This document shows positions 17,603 through 26,532 of a stretch of 64,000 bases of DNA, one piece after another. A program made the translations under genes and the position numbers. The stretch lies in the NCBI RefSeq assembly GCF_001857945.1, contig NZ_CP017770.1, positions 1,240,001 through 1,304,000 of the forward strand. The letters run 5' to 3'. The notes beneath the pieces were generated by a model, which had not been told where the DNA came from, did not search any database, and worked only from the letters and a program-made list of their open reading frames with translations. This DNA is from Paenibacillus crassostreae (GTDB lineage: Bacteria; Bacillota; Bacilli; Paenibacillales; Paenibacillaceae). Position 1 is the first letter of the stretch. Each line of letters opens with the position of its first letter.

Positions 17603-19537
17603 ATGATGATTCAATGTAAAAATGTCCAAAAATATCACGGTGCCCAGCTTGTTCTCAACGATATCACTATGGATATACGTGTTGGCGAGAAAGTGGGATT
17701 GATTGGGCGCAACGGTTGTGGTAAGACTACTCTTCTTCACCTTCTCGAAGGAAATGATCGTCCTGATCAAGGACAAATCGCCATACGAAGAGGTGCAAAA
17801 GTTGGCTTATTAGATCAAATTTCTACCGAGACTACGGGTAGTACCACTTATGAACAATTATTATGTAACTTTAAGGAACCACTGGAATGGCAAGCTAGAA
17901 TGAAAGAAATAGAACTGTTGTTATCCGTACCACAACATGCAGGTAGTGAATTAATATATAATGGCTGGATTCAGGAATATGGCACTTTGCAGGAGCGATT
18001 TCAACAATTAGGTGGTTATGAGATGGAGTCATCTATTGATCGCATTGCCAATGGACTCGGAATCCCAACAGATCAGTATCATAGACACTTCTCTTCTCTT
18101 TCTGGTGGTGAAAAGACAAAGGTTGGTCTAGCTTCTCTCCTCCTAAAGAAACCAGATATCTTACTTCTTGATGAACCAACCAATCATTTGGATATGAAAG
18201 CTATTGAATGGCTTGAACAGTTCATTATCGAATATCCTGGGAGTGTTGTTGTTATTTCACATGACCGTTATTTCCTAGATCATACAATTTCCAAGGTCAT
18301 CGAGATTGAAGATGGTGAAGCCATAACCTATCATACCAATTACAGTGGCTATATGAAGGAGAAGGAAACACGCCTCCTGCTACAATTTGCCGATTTCCAA
18401 GAACAGCAGAAAAAAATCAAGAAAATGAAAGAAACGATCAAGCAGCTCATCGAATGGGGTAATCGCTCCAATCCACCTAACCCTGGATTTCACCGTCGTG
18501 CTTCATCGATGCAGAAAGTACTGGACAGGATGGATAAATTAAAGCGGCCTGTTATGGAACGTAAAACGATGGACCTCCAATTATCCCAAGAGGATCGTTC
18601 TGGAAAACAAGTATTAATACTGAACGAACTATGTAAAGCATATGGAGACCGTACTCTTTTCAAACAAGTTCATGAGATTCTGCACTATGGTGAATCTGCT
18701 ATGCTCATCGGAGATAATGGTAGTGGCAAGAGTACCCTTCTAAAAGTAATCCTTGGAGTAGAGTTACCTTCAAGCGGAGAAGTCACTCTTGGATCACGTG
18801 TAAGTATTGGTTATTTAGCGCAAGAAGAGACGCCACAACACCAGAAACAGAATGTTCTTCAATTTTTCCGTGAACAGGTTGGCATGGAGGAAGGAGAAGC
18901 TCGGGCCCAATTAGCACGTTTCCTATTCTTTGGGTCGGATGTATTCAAAGATGTTAGGAGCCTTTCAGGTGGGGAGTGGACACGACTGAGATTCACCATT
19001 CTGATGTTCCAGAAGCCAAATCTACTCATCCTTGATGAACCTACCAATCATTTAGATATCGATTCTAGAGAAGCTCTAGAAGAAGCTCTGGAGGAATATC
19101 CAGGCACCCTTCTCGCTGTATCTCATGATCGCTACTTCATTAACCGCTTGGGACGAAAAATATGGATTCTAGAGCAGACATCCCTTAGTGTCATTAATGG
19201 GAACTTTGAGGATTACAAAGCGTTTAAAGCTAAACAATTTACTTCTACTCCTGCTCAAGTTCAAGTTGACAAAACCAAATTGAGGAACACTGACAGATTA
19301 GCGACCAAATCATCCAACAATCATCGTAATTTAACAGCTAAAATTTCAGAATCATGGGAATTACAAATTGCTGAACATGAGGGTAGAATTCAACAACTAG
19401 ACGACCAGATGTTAAGCCCAGACATCTCTCGTGATGCAATACAACTTCAAGTTCTACAACAAGAGCGTGAAGCGATTCAGGTACAACTTGAGCTGTTGTA
19501 CGAGCGATGGATGGACATCATGCACAGTGGCGAGTAG
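17603..19537 (+). CDS. ABC-F family ATPase (ribosome-associated)
   Basis: A 644-residue protein with two ABC cassettes and no membrane domain, so it belongs to the ABC-F class acting on the ribosome. First cassette: Walker A GLIGRNGCGKTT, signature LSGGEKTKVGLA, Walker B DILLLDEPTNHLD. The linker is basic (about 270-330, with EWGNRSNPPNPGFHRRAS). Second cassette: IGDNGSGKST, LSGGEWTRLRF and LLILDEPTNHLD. A C-terminal coiled coil (about 585-640) resembles YdiF/Uup-type proteins. The frame opens at 17558 inside the terminator, but the ATG at 17603 has GGAGGA and is chosen. Antibiotic protection is plausible from the attenuator; a housekeeping translation role is equally possible. Confidence 0.88.
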   Translation: MMIQCKNVQKYHGAQLVLNDITMDIRVGEKVGLIGRNGCGKTTLLHLLEGNDRPDQGQIAIRRGAKVGLLDQISTETTGSTTYEQLLCNFKEPLEWQARMKEIELLLSVPQHAGSELIYNGWIQEYGTLQERFQQLGGYEMESSIDRIANGLGIPTDQYHRHFSSLSGGEKTKVGLASLLLKKPDILLLDEPTNHLDMKAIEWLEQFIIEYPGSVVVISHDRYFLDHTISKVIEIEDGEAITYHTNYSGYMKEKETRLLLQFADFQEQQKKIKKMKETIKQLIEWGNRSNPPNPGFHRRASSMQKVLDRMDKLKRPVMERKTMDLQLSQEDRSGKQVLILNELCKAYGDRTLFKQVHEILHYGESAMLIGDNGSGKSTLLKVILGVELPSSGEVTLGSRVSIGYLAQEETPQHQKQNVLQFFREQVGMEEGEARAQLARFLFFGSDVFKDVRSLSGGEWTRLRFTILMFQKPNLLILDEPTNHLDIDSREALEEALEEYPGTLLAVSHDRYFINRLGRKIWILEQTSLSVINGNFEDYKAFKAKQFTSTPAQVQVDKTKLRNTDRLATKSSNNHRNLTAKISESWELQIAEHEGRIQQLDDQMLSPDISRDAIQLQVLQQEREAIQVQLELLYERWMDIMHSGE

Positions 19538-19552
19538 TAGTCTATAAACACC

Positions 19553-19581
19553 ATACCCCCAGCCGCAATGGCTGGGGGTAT
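19553..19581. terminator. Bidirectional terminator
   Basis: ATACCCCCAGCC pairs perfectly with GGCTGGGGGTAT around GCAAT. It sits between the convergent ABC-F and rplY genes. Confidence 0.85.
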
Positions 19582-19600
19582 ATATTTCATGATCCTATTC

Positions 19601-20218
19601 TTAAGCTTGTGCTTCTGTATTTACGGGTACAACCTCATCAGTCATTTCAGGATTAGCTTCAAGAACAGCTCTTGGAGCAGTAACTGCAGCAAGTAATAAA
19701 TCTTCACCAGATGCTATTAATGTTAGACCCTTAGGCAACTTCACTTCAGAAGCCATCAGTTTGTCACCCATCTCTAAGTGAGAAATATCTATTTCAAGCG
19801 TGGAGGGAAGTTCTGAAGGTAAGCCTTCAACTTCAAGTTCAGTTACCAAGTGTTGAAGTACTCCACCTGAATTACTACCAGAAGCAACACCCTGATATTC
19901 AATAGGAATTCTTACACGTAAAGGCTGGGACTCCGAGATTTGAAGGAAATCTACATGGCTCCATTTGCCATCTTTCTTCTGGAAATCCTTGATAATTACG
20001 GATAAATCCTCTGATCCATTAATTTGTAATTTGAACATTTCTGAACGCCCAGTACGAGCCAACTTCATTATATCTTTATAATCAATATGAACCGAAAGGC
20101 TCTCAGCATTCAAACCATATACGACAGCAGGAATTCTTCCACTTGCTCTTAATGCTTTTAATACAGACGTTGGTTCGTTGTCATGTCTTTTTTGAGCGGA
20201 AACTGAATGCGTAGTCAT
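19601..20218 (-). CDS. rplY: 50S ribosomal protein L25 / general stress protein Ctc
   Basis: A 205-residue L25 of the long Ctc/TL5 type. The N-terminal 5S rRNA-binding domain (about 1-95, with LKALRASGRIPAVVYGLN and EMFKLQI) is followed by the beta-rich C-terminal domain (about 100-190, with LQHLVTELEVEGLPSELP). In Bacillus, ctc is a general stress gene under sigma-B. The ATG follows AGGAGGAAC. A sigma-B-like promoter lies 60-86 bp upstream, inside an inverted repeat. Confidence 0.93.
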   Translation of the reverse strand: MTTHSVSAQKRHDNEPTSVLKALRASGRIPAVVYGLNAESLSVHIDYKDIMKLARTGRSEMFKLQINGSEDLSVIIKDFQKKDGKWSHVDFLQISESQPLRVRIPIEYQGVASGSNSGGVLQHLVTELEVEGLPSELPSTLEIDISHLEMGDKLMASEVKLPKGLTLIASGEDLLLAAVTAPRAVLEANPEMTDEVVPVNTEAQA

Positions 20219-20250
20219 TATTTGTTCCTCCTATAGTCTATACATTGTCG

Positions 20251-20297
20251 AACACCCATTTTAAGGTATACTTAACTTTTACCCCAAAATGGGTGTT
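20251..20297. repeat. 12-bp inverted repeat over the rplY promoter
   Basis: AACACCCATTTT (20251-20262) and AAAATGGGTGTT (20286-20297) are perfect complements 23 nt apart. The right arm fills most of the spacer of the sigma-B-like promoter; the left arm would lie in the 5' leader. It is possibly an operator. Confidence 0.7.
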
Positions 20298-20304
20298 TTC
20301 AAAC
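20279..20304 (-). promoter_or_regulatory. Sigma-B-like promoter of rplY/ctc
   Basis: On the minus strand GTTTGA and GGGTAA are 14 nt apart, against the B. subtilis sigma-B consensus GTTTAA-N12-15-GGGTAT. The match and the known stress control of ctc agree. Whether this organism has sigma-B is unknown from this window. Confidence 0.55.
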
Positions 20305-20418
20305 ATTTATATAAGATCATAATGACTGTTTTCCTGTTATTATGTTATGATATGAAGGTTGTTCGAGCTTTCACATTTGCTCCTTATACAGCCATATTAT
20401 TAACAACTGGAGGCAACT

Positions 20419-21036
20419 ATGTCATCACAAACGAAACAATCCGTACAAATCGTGACAGCAGACCCTAGTGGGATCGGTCTATTTGGACTAGCCATGGTCA
20501 CTCTTGTCGCATCTTCACAAAAGCTTGAACTTACACAAGGGTTAAGCTTCATTATTCCTTGGGCTATTTTTCTTGGGGCTTTTGCCCAAATTTTTGCTAG
20601 TATTCAAGATGCTAAACACAATAATACCTTTGGAATGACCGCTTTTGGTGCTTATGGTCTATTTTGGCTTGGAGTGGCTAGCAGTTGGTTAATGAAACTC
20701 GGAGTATTTGGTCCACAGTTAGCCGCTGATATCGATGGAAAGCAATTAGGATTTGCCTTCCTAGGTTATTTAGTATTCACCTTGTTTATGACTATTGGTG
20801 CTATGGAAACTCATAAAGTACTTTTCACTATTTTTGTATTAATCGATTTTTTATTCTTGGGATTAACATTTGATGCTTTCGGTATTGCGCCTCACGTCTT
20901 CCATACTCTTGCAGCATATGCTGAAATGGGAATTGCCATAGTATCCTTATATGGCTGCGGTGCTTCTGTTCTTAATGCTCATTTTGGACGGAGTTTCCTA
21001 CCATTGGGTTCTCCTTTCGGAATTTTCAAAAAGTAA
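20419..21036 (+). CDS. satP: Acetate uptake transporter, GPR1/FUN34/SatP family
   Basis: A 205-residue membrane protein of the AceTr family (SatP/YaaH) with about six hydrophobic helices, beginning near residue 18. The N-terminal family motif appears as ADPSGIGLFGLAMVTL, a variant of the usual NPAPLGL. Members import acetate or succinate by proton symport. The start follows CTGGAGG. It is divergent from rplY and ends before a terminator shared with ptsI. The substrate is inferred from the family. Confidence 0.85.
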   Translation: MSSQTKQSVQIVTADPSGIGLFGLAMVTLVASSQKLELTQGLSFIIPWAIFLGAFAQIFASIQDAKHNNTFGMTAFGAYGLFWLGVASSWLMKLGVFGPQLAADIDGKQLGFAFLGYLVFTLFMTIGAMETHKVLFTIFVLIDFLFLGLTFDAFGIAPHVFHTLAAYAEMGIAIVSLYGCGASVLNAHFGRSFLPLGSPFGIFKK

Positions 21037-21045
21037 ATAGAGGTT

Positions 21046-21111
21046 CAAGTGAAACTTATACTTTCTTAGATTTTAAAGAAGGAGTGACCCATACACGGGT
21101 CACTCCTTCTT
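21046..21111 (+). terminator. Terminator module A, copy 2
   Basis: AAGTGAAACTTATACTTTC (21047-21065) is identical to the leader at 16046. It is followed by a 15-bp perfect stem (21076-21090 with 21097-21111) and a T-rich run. It ends satP, and ptsI from the other side. Confidence 0.85.
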
Positions 21112-21137
21112 TTATTTATTCGATTTTATGATTTCTC

Positions 21138-22853
21138 TTATTTATCCAAAGTAGCCTTCACTAATTCAACAACTTCTTCTGCAGTTGATTTCGTTAGTGA
21201 TTCTTTAGCTAATGTCTTCATATCGGACATAGTTAATTTAGAAATCAGACTTCTTGCAGGGAGAATTGAAGATGCGCTCATGCTGAATTCATCAAGTCCC
21301 AAGCCTAACAAGAGTGGGATTGCTGTCTGATCCCCAGCCATCTCGCCACACATGCCGACCCATTTACCTTCATGATGTGCAGCTTGTATAACCATATTAA
21401 CCAAACGTAGGATGGAAGGATTATAAGGTTGATATAAATACGATACGCGTTCATTCATCCGATCTGCAGCCATCGTATATTGAATAAGATCATTCGTACC
21501 GATACTAAAGAAGTCTACTTCCTTTGCAAACTGATCTGCTAGTACAGCAGTACTTGGAATCTCAACCATTATACCAAGCTGGATATTATCTGACACAACA
21601 GTACCTTCTGCCGTCAATTTCGCCTTTTCCTCTAACAATACTTCTTTAGCCTGTCTGAATTCACCTAAAGTCGCTATCATCGGGAACATGATGCGTAGGT
21701 TACCATGAGCGCTTGCCCGTAGAAGAGCTCTAAGCTGTACACGGAAAATATCTTGACGATCCAGACACAATCGAATGGCCCTGAAACCTAAGAATGGATT
21801 CATTTCCTTCGGCATTTCCAAATAAGGTAATTCCTTATCTCCACCGATATCTAAAGTACGAACAACAACAGGTTTACCATCCATTTTTTCTAGAACAGTC
21901 TTATACGCATTATATTGAACATCCTCAGAAGGAAGCTTATCTCGACCCATGTAAAGAAATTCTGTTCTATATAAACCAACAGCTTCTCCACCATTCTCTA
22001 GTACGCCTTCAACATCTGCTGGTGTTCCAATGTTAGCTGCTAATTCAACTTGAGTTTTGTCTTGAGTTAACGTTGGTTCATCACGTAGTTTTTTCCACTC
22101 TGCGATTTGGACGTCATATTCTTGTTGTTTAGTGCGATATTGTGCAACCATTTCCTCAGAAGGGTTAATGAAGACATCACCTGTTAACCCATCAACGATA
22201 ACTAGATCTCCATTTGCAACTTGACTTAGTACATCTTTGGTGCCAACAACCGCTGGAATTTCTAATGAACGGGCCATAATCGCTGAGTGAGAAGTTCTTC
22301 CACCAATATTCGTAGTAAAACCTTTTACATATTTGCGGTTTAATTGGGCTGTATCTGAAGGTGTTAAATCTTCTGCAATAACAATGACTTCTTCATTAAT
22401 ATCAGCCGCACTAGCTTGAGTTATACCAAGTAGGTGCTTAAGAATTCGCTTCGTTACATCACGCATATCCGCCGCACGTTCTTGCAAATAAGCACTTTTC
22501 ATGTTCTCGAACATTCCAACGAATTGAGTTGCAATCTCATTAAGAGCATAACTTGCATTAATGGAATCTTTAGAGATGAGATCCTTCACCGGATTAATAA
22601 ATTCTGGATCGCTTAGAATAAGGAGATGGGATTCGAATATTTCTGCTTTCTTCTCCCCTAATTCTTGAAGCGTCCGCGCTTTAATTGCCTCAACTTCTGT
22701 TCTTGATTGTTCTAATGCCTCGTCCAACTTTTTCAGTTCAGCCCCAGTATCCTCAACCTGTTCTTTTTGTACTGAATAATCAGGGTGAACCAAGATGAAC
22801 GCTCGGGCAATAGCAATTCCTGCAGAAGCTGCAATGCCCGAAATTTTATTCAT
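21138..22853 (-). CDS. ptsI: PTS enzyme I (PEP-protein phosphotransferase)
   Basis: A 571-residue cytoplasmic enzyme I, which autophosphorylates from phosphoenolpyruvate and phosphorylates HPr. The phosphohistidine motif is [19 protein letters not shown] (about 186-204). The PEP-binding barrel includes [10 protein letters not shown] and the C-terminal [20 protein letters not shown] and CGEMAGD segments. Length matches Bacillus ptsI (about 570). Its ATG lies 8 bp inside the end of ptsH, giving translational coupling. It is the last gene of ptsG-ptsH-ptsI and ends at the bidirectional terminator at 21076. Confidence 0.96.
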   Translation of the reverse strand: MNKISGIAASAGIAIARAFILVHPDYSVQKEQVEDTGAELKKLDEALEQSRTEVEAIKARTLQELGEKKAEIFESHLLILSDPEFINPVKDLISKDSINASYALNEIATQFVGMFENMKSAYLQERAADMRDVTKRILKHLLGITQASAADINEEVIVIAEDLTPSDTAQLNRKYVKGFTTNIGGRTSHSAIMARSLEIPAVVGTKDVLSQVANGDLVIVDGLTGDVFINPSEEMVAQYRTKQQEYDVQIAEWKKLRDEPTLTQDKTQVELAANIGTPADVEGVLENGGEAVGLYRTEFLYMGRDKLPSEDVQYNAYKTVLEKMDGKPVVVRTLDIGGDKELPYLEMPKEMNPFLGFRAIRLCLDRQDIFRVQLRALLRASAHGNLRIMFPMIATLGEFRQAKEVLLEEKAKLTAEGTVVSDNIQLGIMVEIPSTAVLADQFAKEVDFFSIGTNDLIQYTMAADRMNERVSYLYQPYNPSILRLVNMVIQAAHHEGKWVGMCGEMAGDQTAIPLLLGLGLDEFSMSASSILPARSLISKLTMSDMKTLAKESLTKSTAEEVVELVKATLDK

Positions 22854-23121
22854 GAACTTCGCCTAACCCTTCACTGATCATCACTTCTTGAAGCTTAGCC
22901 AAAGCTTCTGCTTCTTGCTCACCTTCTGTAATAAGTGACATTGTATCACCTTGTTCTAATCCTAATGAAAGAACACCTAGAATTGATTTCAAAGTGACTT
23001 TTTTACCATTAGCTTCAGCATAACATTCCGTTGTAGTAAATTTTGTCGCTGTATTTACCAAACCTGTCGCTGGGCGTGCATGAATTCCGTCTTCGTCCAC
23101 AATTTTGAATGTTTTTTGCAT
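22846..23121 (-). CDS. ptsH: Phosphocarrier protein HPr
   Basis: A 91-residue HPr. His14 in GIHARPAT (numbered from the chosen start; His15 in B. subtilis) accepts phosphate from enzyme I. Ser46 in [11 protein letters not shown] is the regulatory site of HPr kinase in Firmicutes, which links it to CcpA and to the two cre sites seen in this window. The frame opens at an ATG at 23130 directly abutting the AAGAAGG ribosome site; the ATG at 23121, 9 nt from AAGG, is preferred. Confidence 0.95.
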   Translation of the reverse strand: MQKTFKIVDEDGIHARPATGLVNTATKFTTTECYAEANGKKVTLKSILGVLSLGLEQGDTMSLITEGEQEAEALAKLQEVMISEGLGEVHE

Positions 23122-23156
23122 ATTATTCATCCTTCTTTCGTTAATTTAATTTATTT

Positions 23157-23190
23157 CAGTGCTTATTTAATAATAATCTAATAAGCACTG
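23157..23190 (-). repeat. Intergenic hairpin between ptsG and ptsH
   Basis: CAGTGCTTATT (23157-23167) and AATAAGCACTG (23180-23190) form a perfect 11-bp stem with a 12-nt loop. No T-run follows on the minus strand, so it may protect or partly terminate the ptsG transcript. Confidence 0.7.
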
Positions 23191-23213
23191 ATTTAATCAT
23201 TTAATTATTTAAT

Positions 23214-25259
23214 CTACTTATTAATCGTAATAATATTGCCTTCTCCAGCTTTCAATACACCTGTCTTATTCAAGGTCACTGATGCGCCTTCAGGTAAGTT
23301 AGAGAAGATAATCGGTGAGATAATGGATTTGGCGTTCTCTTTCACATATGCCAGATCCACTTCCATAATAGGTTGTCCCGCAGATACCAGGTCTCCCTCT
23401 GCCACTAATACAGTAAATCCATTACCCTTCAGTTTGACTGTATTCACACCGATGTGTACCAATACTTCCTTACCACCGTCAGACATAATACCTATGGCAT
23501 GCTTACTAGGGAATACATTAAATACTTTACCATAGACCGGAGAACAAATTTTACCATCATGTGGTATAAATGCAAAACCATCACCCGTCATTTTCTGTGA
23601 GAATACTGCATCGGGTACATTTGAGATATCCATCAGTTCACCGTTAGCAGGCATAACGATATCTTCAACCACAATCGCGTTGCCTTCTTCGCCAGCAGCT
23701 TTCTCCTCATTAGGAGTTGGTTTACTGACTTCAATTACAGGTGTACGTCCAGCCATAATATCTTGCATTTGTGTCTTAATGGTATCAGAACGTGTACCAA
23801 ATATCGCTTGTACATTGTTACCCACTTCTAGAACACCTGCAGCACCAAGTTGTTTCAAACGATCTTTATTGACGCCAGATTTATCCTTGACCTCAATCCG
23901 TAGACGTGTAATACATGCATCCAGATGCTTGATGTTTGAAGAACCACCGAAGGCTTCCAGTATGTTCTGTGGAAGTTCTTCGACTGTTCCTTTTGAAGGA
24001 CCAGTATCATCATCCGTGCTATCCTCACGGCCCGGTGTTTTCAAATTGAATTTCCGTATTATATAACGGAATCCGAAATAGTAAATGACCGCTAAAATCA
24101 AACCAACAACAATGACTAGCCACCACGATGTTCGGTTCGGTATAATACCGAAAATTAGAAAGTCGATAAAACCACCAGAGAATGTCATCCCGATCTTAAC
24201 ATTCAATATTTGCATTGTCATGAAAGAAAGACCTGCAAAGATTGCATGAACTCCGAATAACACTGGAGCAACAAATAAGAATGAGAATTCAAGGGGTTCT
24301 GTTATCCCTGTTAGGAAAGAGGTCAATGCCGCAGATCCCATAATACCAGCTACTAATTTCTTATGTTCTGGTCTAGCTTCATGATATATAGCAAGTGCAG
24401 CTGCTGGAAGACCGAACATCATGAACGGGAACTTCCCAACTTGGAATGTACCTGCTGTCAATTCTACACCATCTCGTAACTGATTGAAAAAGATACTCTG
24501 ATCTCCTCTAATAAGAACTCCCGCTTGGTTAACATATTCTCCAAATTCAAACCAAAATGGCGAATAGAAAATATGATGCAATCCAAATGGAATAAGAGAA
24601 CGTTCAATCACTCCGAAAATAAATGCCGCGAATGTTGGGTTGGAATCCACCATAAAGTGAGAAACTGAGTTTAATCCGGTTTGAATCGGTGGCCACACAA
24701 CCACTAGAATAAGACCTACGATTAATGATGCGACAGATGTCGCGATCGGTACAAATCGTTTTCCTGCAAAGAAACCTAAGTAGGAAGGTAACTCGATTTT
24801 GAAGAATCTATTGTACATAGCCGCGGCCACAATACCTATGACAATCCCTCCGAATACCCCTGTACTTAATGTGGGAATCCCCAGTACGTTGGAATAACCT
24901 GCAACTGTCCCTACCATAGCTGGAGTTACGCCAACTGCAGTTCCTAAAGTTACATTCATAACTAAGTAACCAATAATCGCTGCGAGACCTGCTACGCCTT
25001 CCCCGCCTGCCAAACCAATGGCAACCCCAACTGCAAATAGCAACGCCAAATTATCAAAGACGATTTGACCGGCATTCATCATAATCGTTGCGACCGATTC
25101 CACCCAAGCAGTATCCAACGCTGTCGCAAATTTCAAAAAGTCAGGATTGATTAACATATTACCGATCCCTAACAGAAGGCCTGCTGCTGGAAGAATAGCA
25201 ACTGGTAGCATCAAAGCCTTACCTACTCTTTGTAAAACACCAAAAAGTTTTTTAAACAT
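23214..25259 (-). CDS. ptsG: Glucose-type PTS permease, EIICBA
   Basis: A 681-residue fused EIIC-EIIB-EIIA that imports and phosphorylates glucose. EIIC (about 1-400) has ten or so membrane helices, with GLPAAALAIYHEA and FLTGITEPLEFSFLF. EIIB (about 425-510) has the phosphocysteine in KHLDACITRLRIEV. EIIA (about 545-670) has the phosphohistidine region GKEVLVHIGVNTVKLKG. The ATG at 25259 is chosen over the upstream in-frame TTG at 25280, which lies in the ribosome-site stretch. A GlcT-type RNA antiterminator and terminator precede it. Confidence 0.95.
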   Translation of the reverse strand: MFKKLFGVLQRVGKALMLPVAILPAAGLLLGIGNMLINPDFLKFATALDTAWVESVATIMMNAGQIVFDNLALLFAVGVAIGLAGGEGVAGLAAIIGYLVMNVTLGTAVGVTPAMVGTVAGYSNVLGIPTLSTGVFGGIVIGIVAAAMYNRFFKIELPSYLGFFAGKRFVPIATSVASLIVGLILVVVWPPIQTGLNSVSHFMVDSNPTFAAFIFGVIERSLIPFGLHHIFYSPFWFEFGEYVNQAGVLIRGDQSIFFNQLRDGVELTAGTFQVGKFPFMMFGLPAAALAIYHEARPEHKKLVAGIMGSAALTSFLTGITEPLEFSFLFVAPVLFGVHAIFAGLSFMTMQILNVKIGMTFSGGFIDFLIFGIIPNRTSWWLVIVVGLILAVIYYFGFRYIIRKFNLKTPGREDSTDDDTGPSKGTVEELPQNILEAFGGSSNIKHLDACITRLRIEVKDKSGVNKDRLKQLGAAGVLEVGNNVQAIFGTRSDTIKTQMQDIMAGRTPVIEVSKPTPNEEKAAGEEGNAIVVEDIVMPANGELMDISNVPDAVFSQKMTGDGFAFIPHDGKICSPVYGKVFNVFPSKHAIGIMSDGGKEVLVHIGVNTVKLKGNGFTVLVAEGDLVSAGQPIMEVDLAYVKENAKSIISPIIFSNLPEGASVTLNKTGVLKAGEGNIITINK

Positions 25260-25299
25260 CTTCCCTACACTTCCTCTCAATTATTTGAGTAAAGCAAAA

Positions 25300-25402
25300 A
25301 GGCACGAGTTATGTTGCAGTACTTTTATTTGCCCTCTAAGTTAAGGTTAGATTACCCAAACTAAGTAGAGAACAATCAAAATACTGAAATTAACTCATGC
25401 CT
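25300..25402 (-). terminator. Conditional terminator in the ptsG leader
   Basis: On the minus strand AGGCATGAGTT (25392-25402) pairs with AACTCGTGCCT (25300-25310) through one G-U pair, then TTTTTGCTTT follows. Its left arm overlaps the antiterminator hairpin, so the two structures exclude each other. Confidence 0.88.
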
Positions 25403-25424
25403 GATCGAATCAGTTACACGTAAA
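25391..25424 (-). promoter_or_regulatory. GlcT ribonucleic antiterminator (RAT)
   Basis: The minus strand contains TTACGTGTAACTGATTCG and TCAGGCATGAGTTA, closely resembling the B. subtilis ptsG RAT. GlcT bound here would block the terminator at 25300-25402 when glucose is present. Confidence 0.88.
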
Positions 25425-25453
25425 TTATATTCACCTGTAGAACTACGAATTGT

Positions 25454-25482
25454 ATCTTATCAGATTATTTATTACTTTACAA
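25454..25482 (-). promoter_or_regulatory. Promoter of ptsGHI
   Basis: On the minus strand TTGTAA (25477-25482) and TAAGAT (25454-25459) are 17 nt apart, placed about 50 bp upstream of the RAT hairpin and overlapping no gene. Confidence 0.6.
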
Positions 25483-25499
25483 CCTGAAATTATTCTTTA

Positions 25500-26354
25500 T
25501 TATCGAATTTGAGCATTTCTTTTCTCATCAGCCCTTTGAAGATGTACCGTTAGATAACTCACCTCGGAGGGGGAAACAGGCATACGTAATCTTTGCTCCA
25601 TGATTTTGGTCATTTTCCAAGCCAACGAGTATAACTCTGGATACTCTTGATATAGTAATTTATCCAGGGAACCTACATCTTGATCTATATGACCACTACG
25701 AACTCGTTCAATAGCAAAGCGTAAATGCGTAAGAAGTCTTGAATAATCCAATGAATCACGTGGGATTGTATATTCCATACTTTCTTCTACAACCTGAACT
25801 AAATCAGCTACTAGTTGAGAATGCTGCTTCACCTCAGTAATATGCTGGTCTGTAAGAGCACTATGGATATGCAATGCCACAAAGCCAACTTCATCATCTT
25901 CAAGATCTACATCAAATCTCTTACGAATTAAATCAACCACATATTCCGCCATACGATACTCATCAGGGTACATTTCTTTAGTTTCGAATAAAAACGGATA
26001 GTGGATCGCAATTCCTTGCTCAGAACGTTTAATAGCAAATGAGATATGATCTGTTAATGCAATCTGAATATGTTCATTCAGAGGAACTTTGCTGTGCTCC
26101 ATAATATATAGAATACCTTCATTGACTACTTCAATGAGGTTCTCAGCTATTTGTGGAATTAATTGTTTATATTGCTCTTGTTCTTGCTGGTTGGTTAAGA
26201 TAAACATTTTTTCAGCGATAGTCAACGCCAAGTCGTCACCTGACTTACGATTGAAACCTATCCCTTTACCTATAACTACAACTTCCCTATACTTCGGATG
26301 ATCAGCAATTATTACATTATTATTCAATACCTTAGATACTTGAATACTGCTCAT
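25500..26354 (-). CDS. glcT: BglG-family transcription antiterminator GlcT
   Basis: A 284-residue antiterminator. The N-terminal RNA-binding CAT domain (about 1-58, SIQVSKVLNNNVIIA and VIGKGIGFNRKSGD) is followed by two PRD domains. The conserved PRD histidines are visible in HIQIALTDHISFAI, VALHIHSAL, LTHLRFAIERV and YLTVHLQRA. Phosphorylation by the PTS should inactivate it without glucose. It sits directly upstream of ptsG with the RAT target between them, as in B. subtilis. The ATG follows GAGGTG. Confidence 0.95.
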   Translation of the reverse strand: MSSIQVSKVLNNNVIIADHPKYREVVVIGKGIGFNRKSGDDLALTIAEKMFILTNQQEQEQYKQLIPQIAENLIEVVNEGILYIMEHSKVPLNEHIQIALTDHISFAIKRSEQGIAIHYPFLFETKEMYPDEYRMAEYVVDLIRKRFDVDLEDDEVGFVALHIHSALTDQHITEVKQHSQLVADLVQVVEESMEYTIPRDSLDYSRLLTHLRFAIERVRSGHIDQDVGSLDKLLYQEYPELYSLAWKMTKIMEQRLRMPVSPSEVSYLTVHLQRADEKRNAQIR

Positions 26355-26451
26355 ATTTGCACCTCATTTATATGCCCTTAAAATAATAAATTCTATCAAA
26401 AAGAGGCCCTTATGTCCATACAATTATGATTATAATAATTACCAAAAAAAC

Positions 26452-26480
26452 AGAGCTCCAGTAGCCAGTCCGGAGCTTCA
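26452..26480 (-). terminator. Terminator of nfeD-floT
   Basis: On the minus strand GAAGCTCC and GGAGCTC form a stem with a 12-nt loop, followed by TGTTTTTTTGG. It lies about 50 bp after the floT stop. Confidence 0.75.
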
Positions 26481-26502
26481 GTTCAATACTTATATCTACG
26501 AT

Positions 26503-26532
26503 TGAATCAATTACATAATTACGCAAACCTAT
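26503..26532 (-). repeat. Dispersed repeat B, copy 2
   Basis: The minus strand reads ATAGGTTTGCGTAATTATG then TAATTGATTCA, differing at one base over 30 nt from the plus strand at 16156-16185. It begins at the floT stop codon and lacks the opposite arm present in copy 1. Confidence 0.75.
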
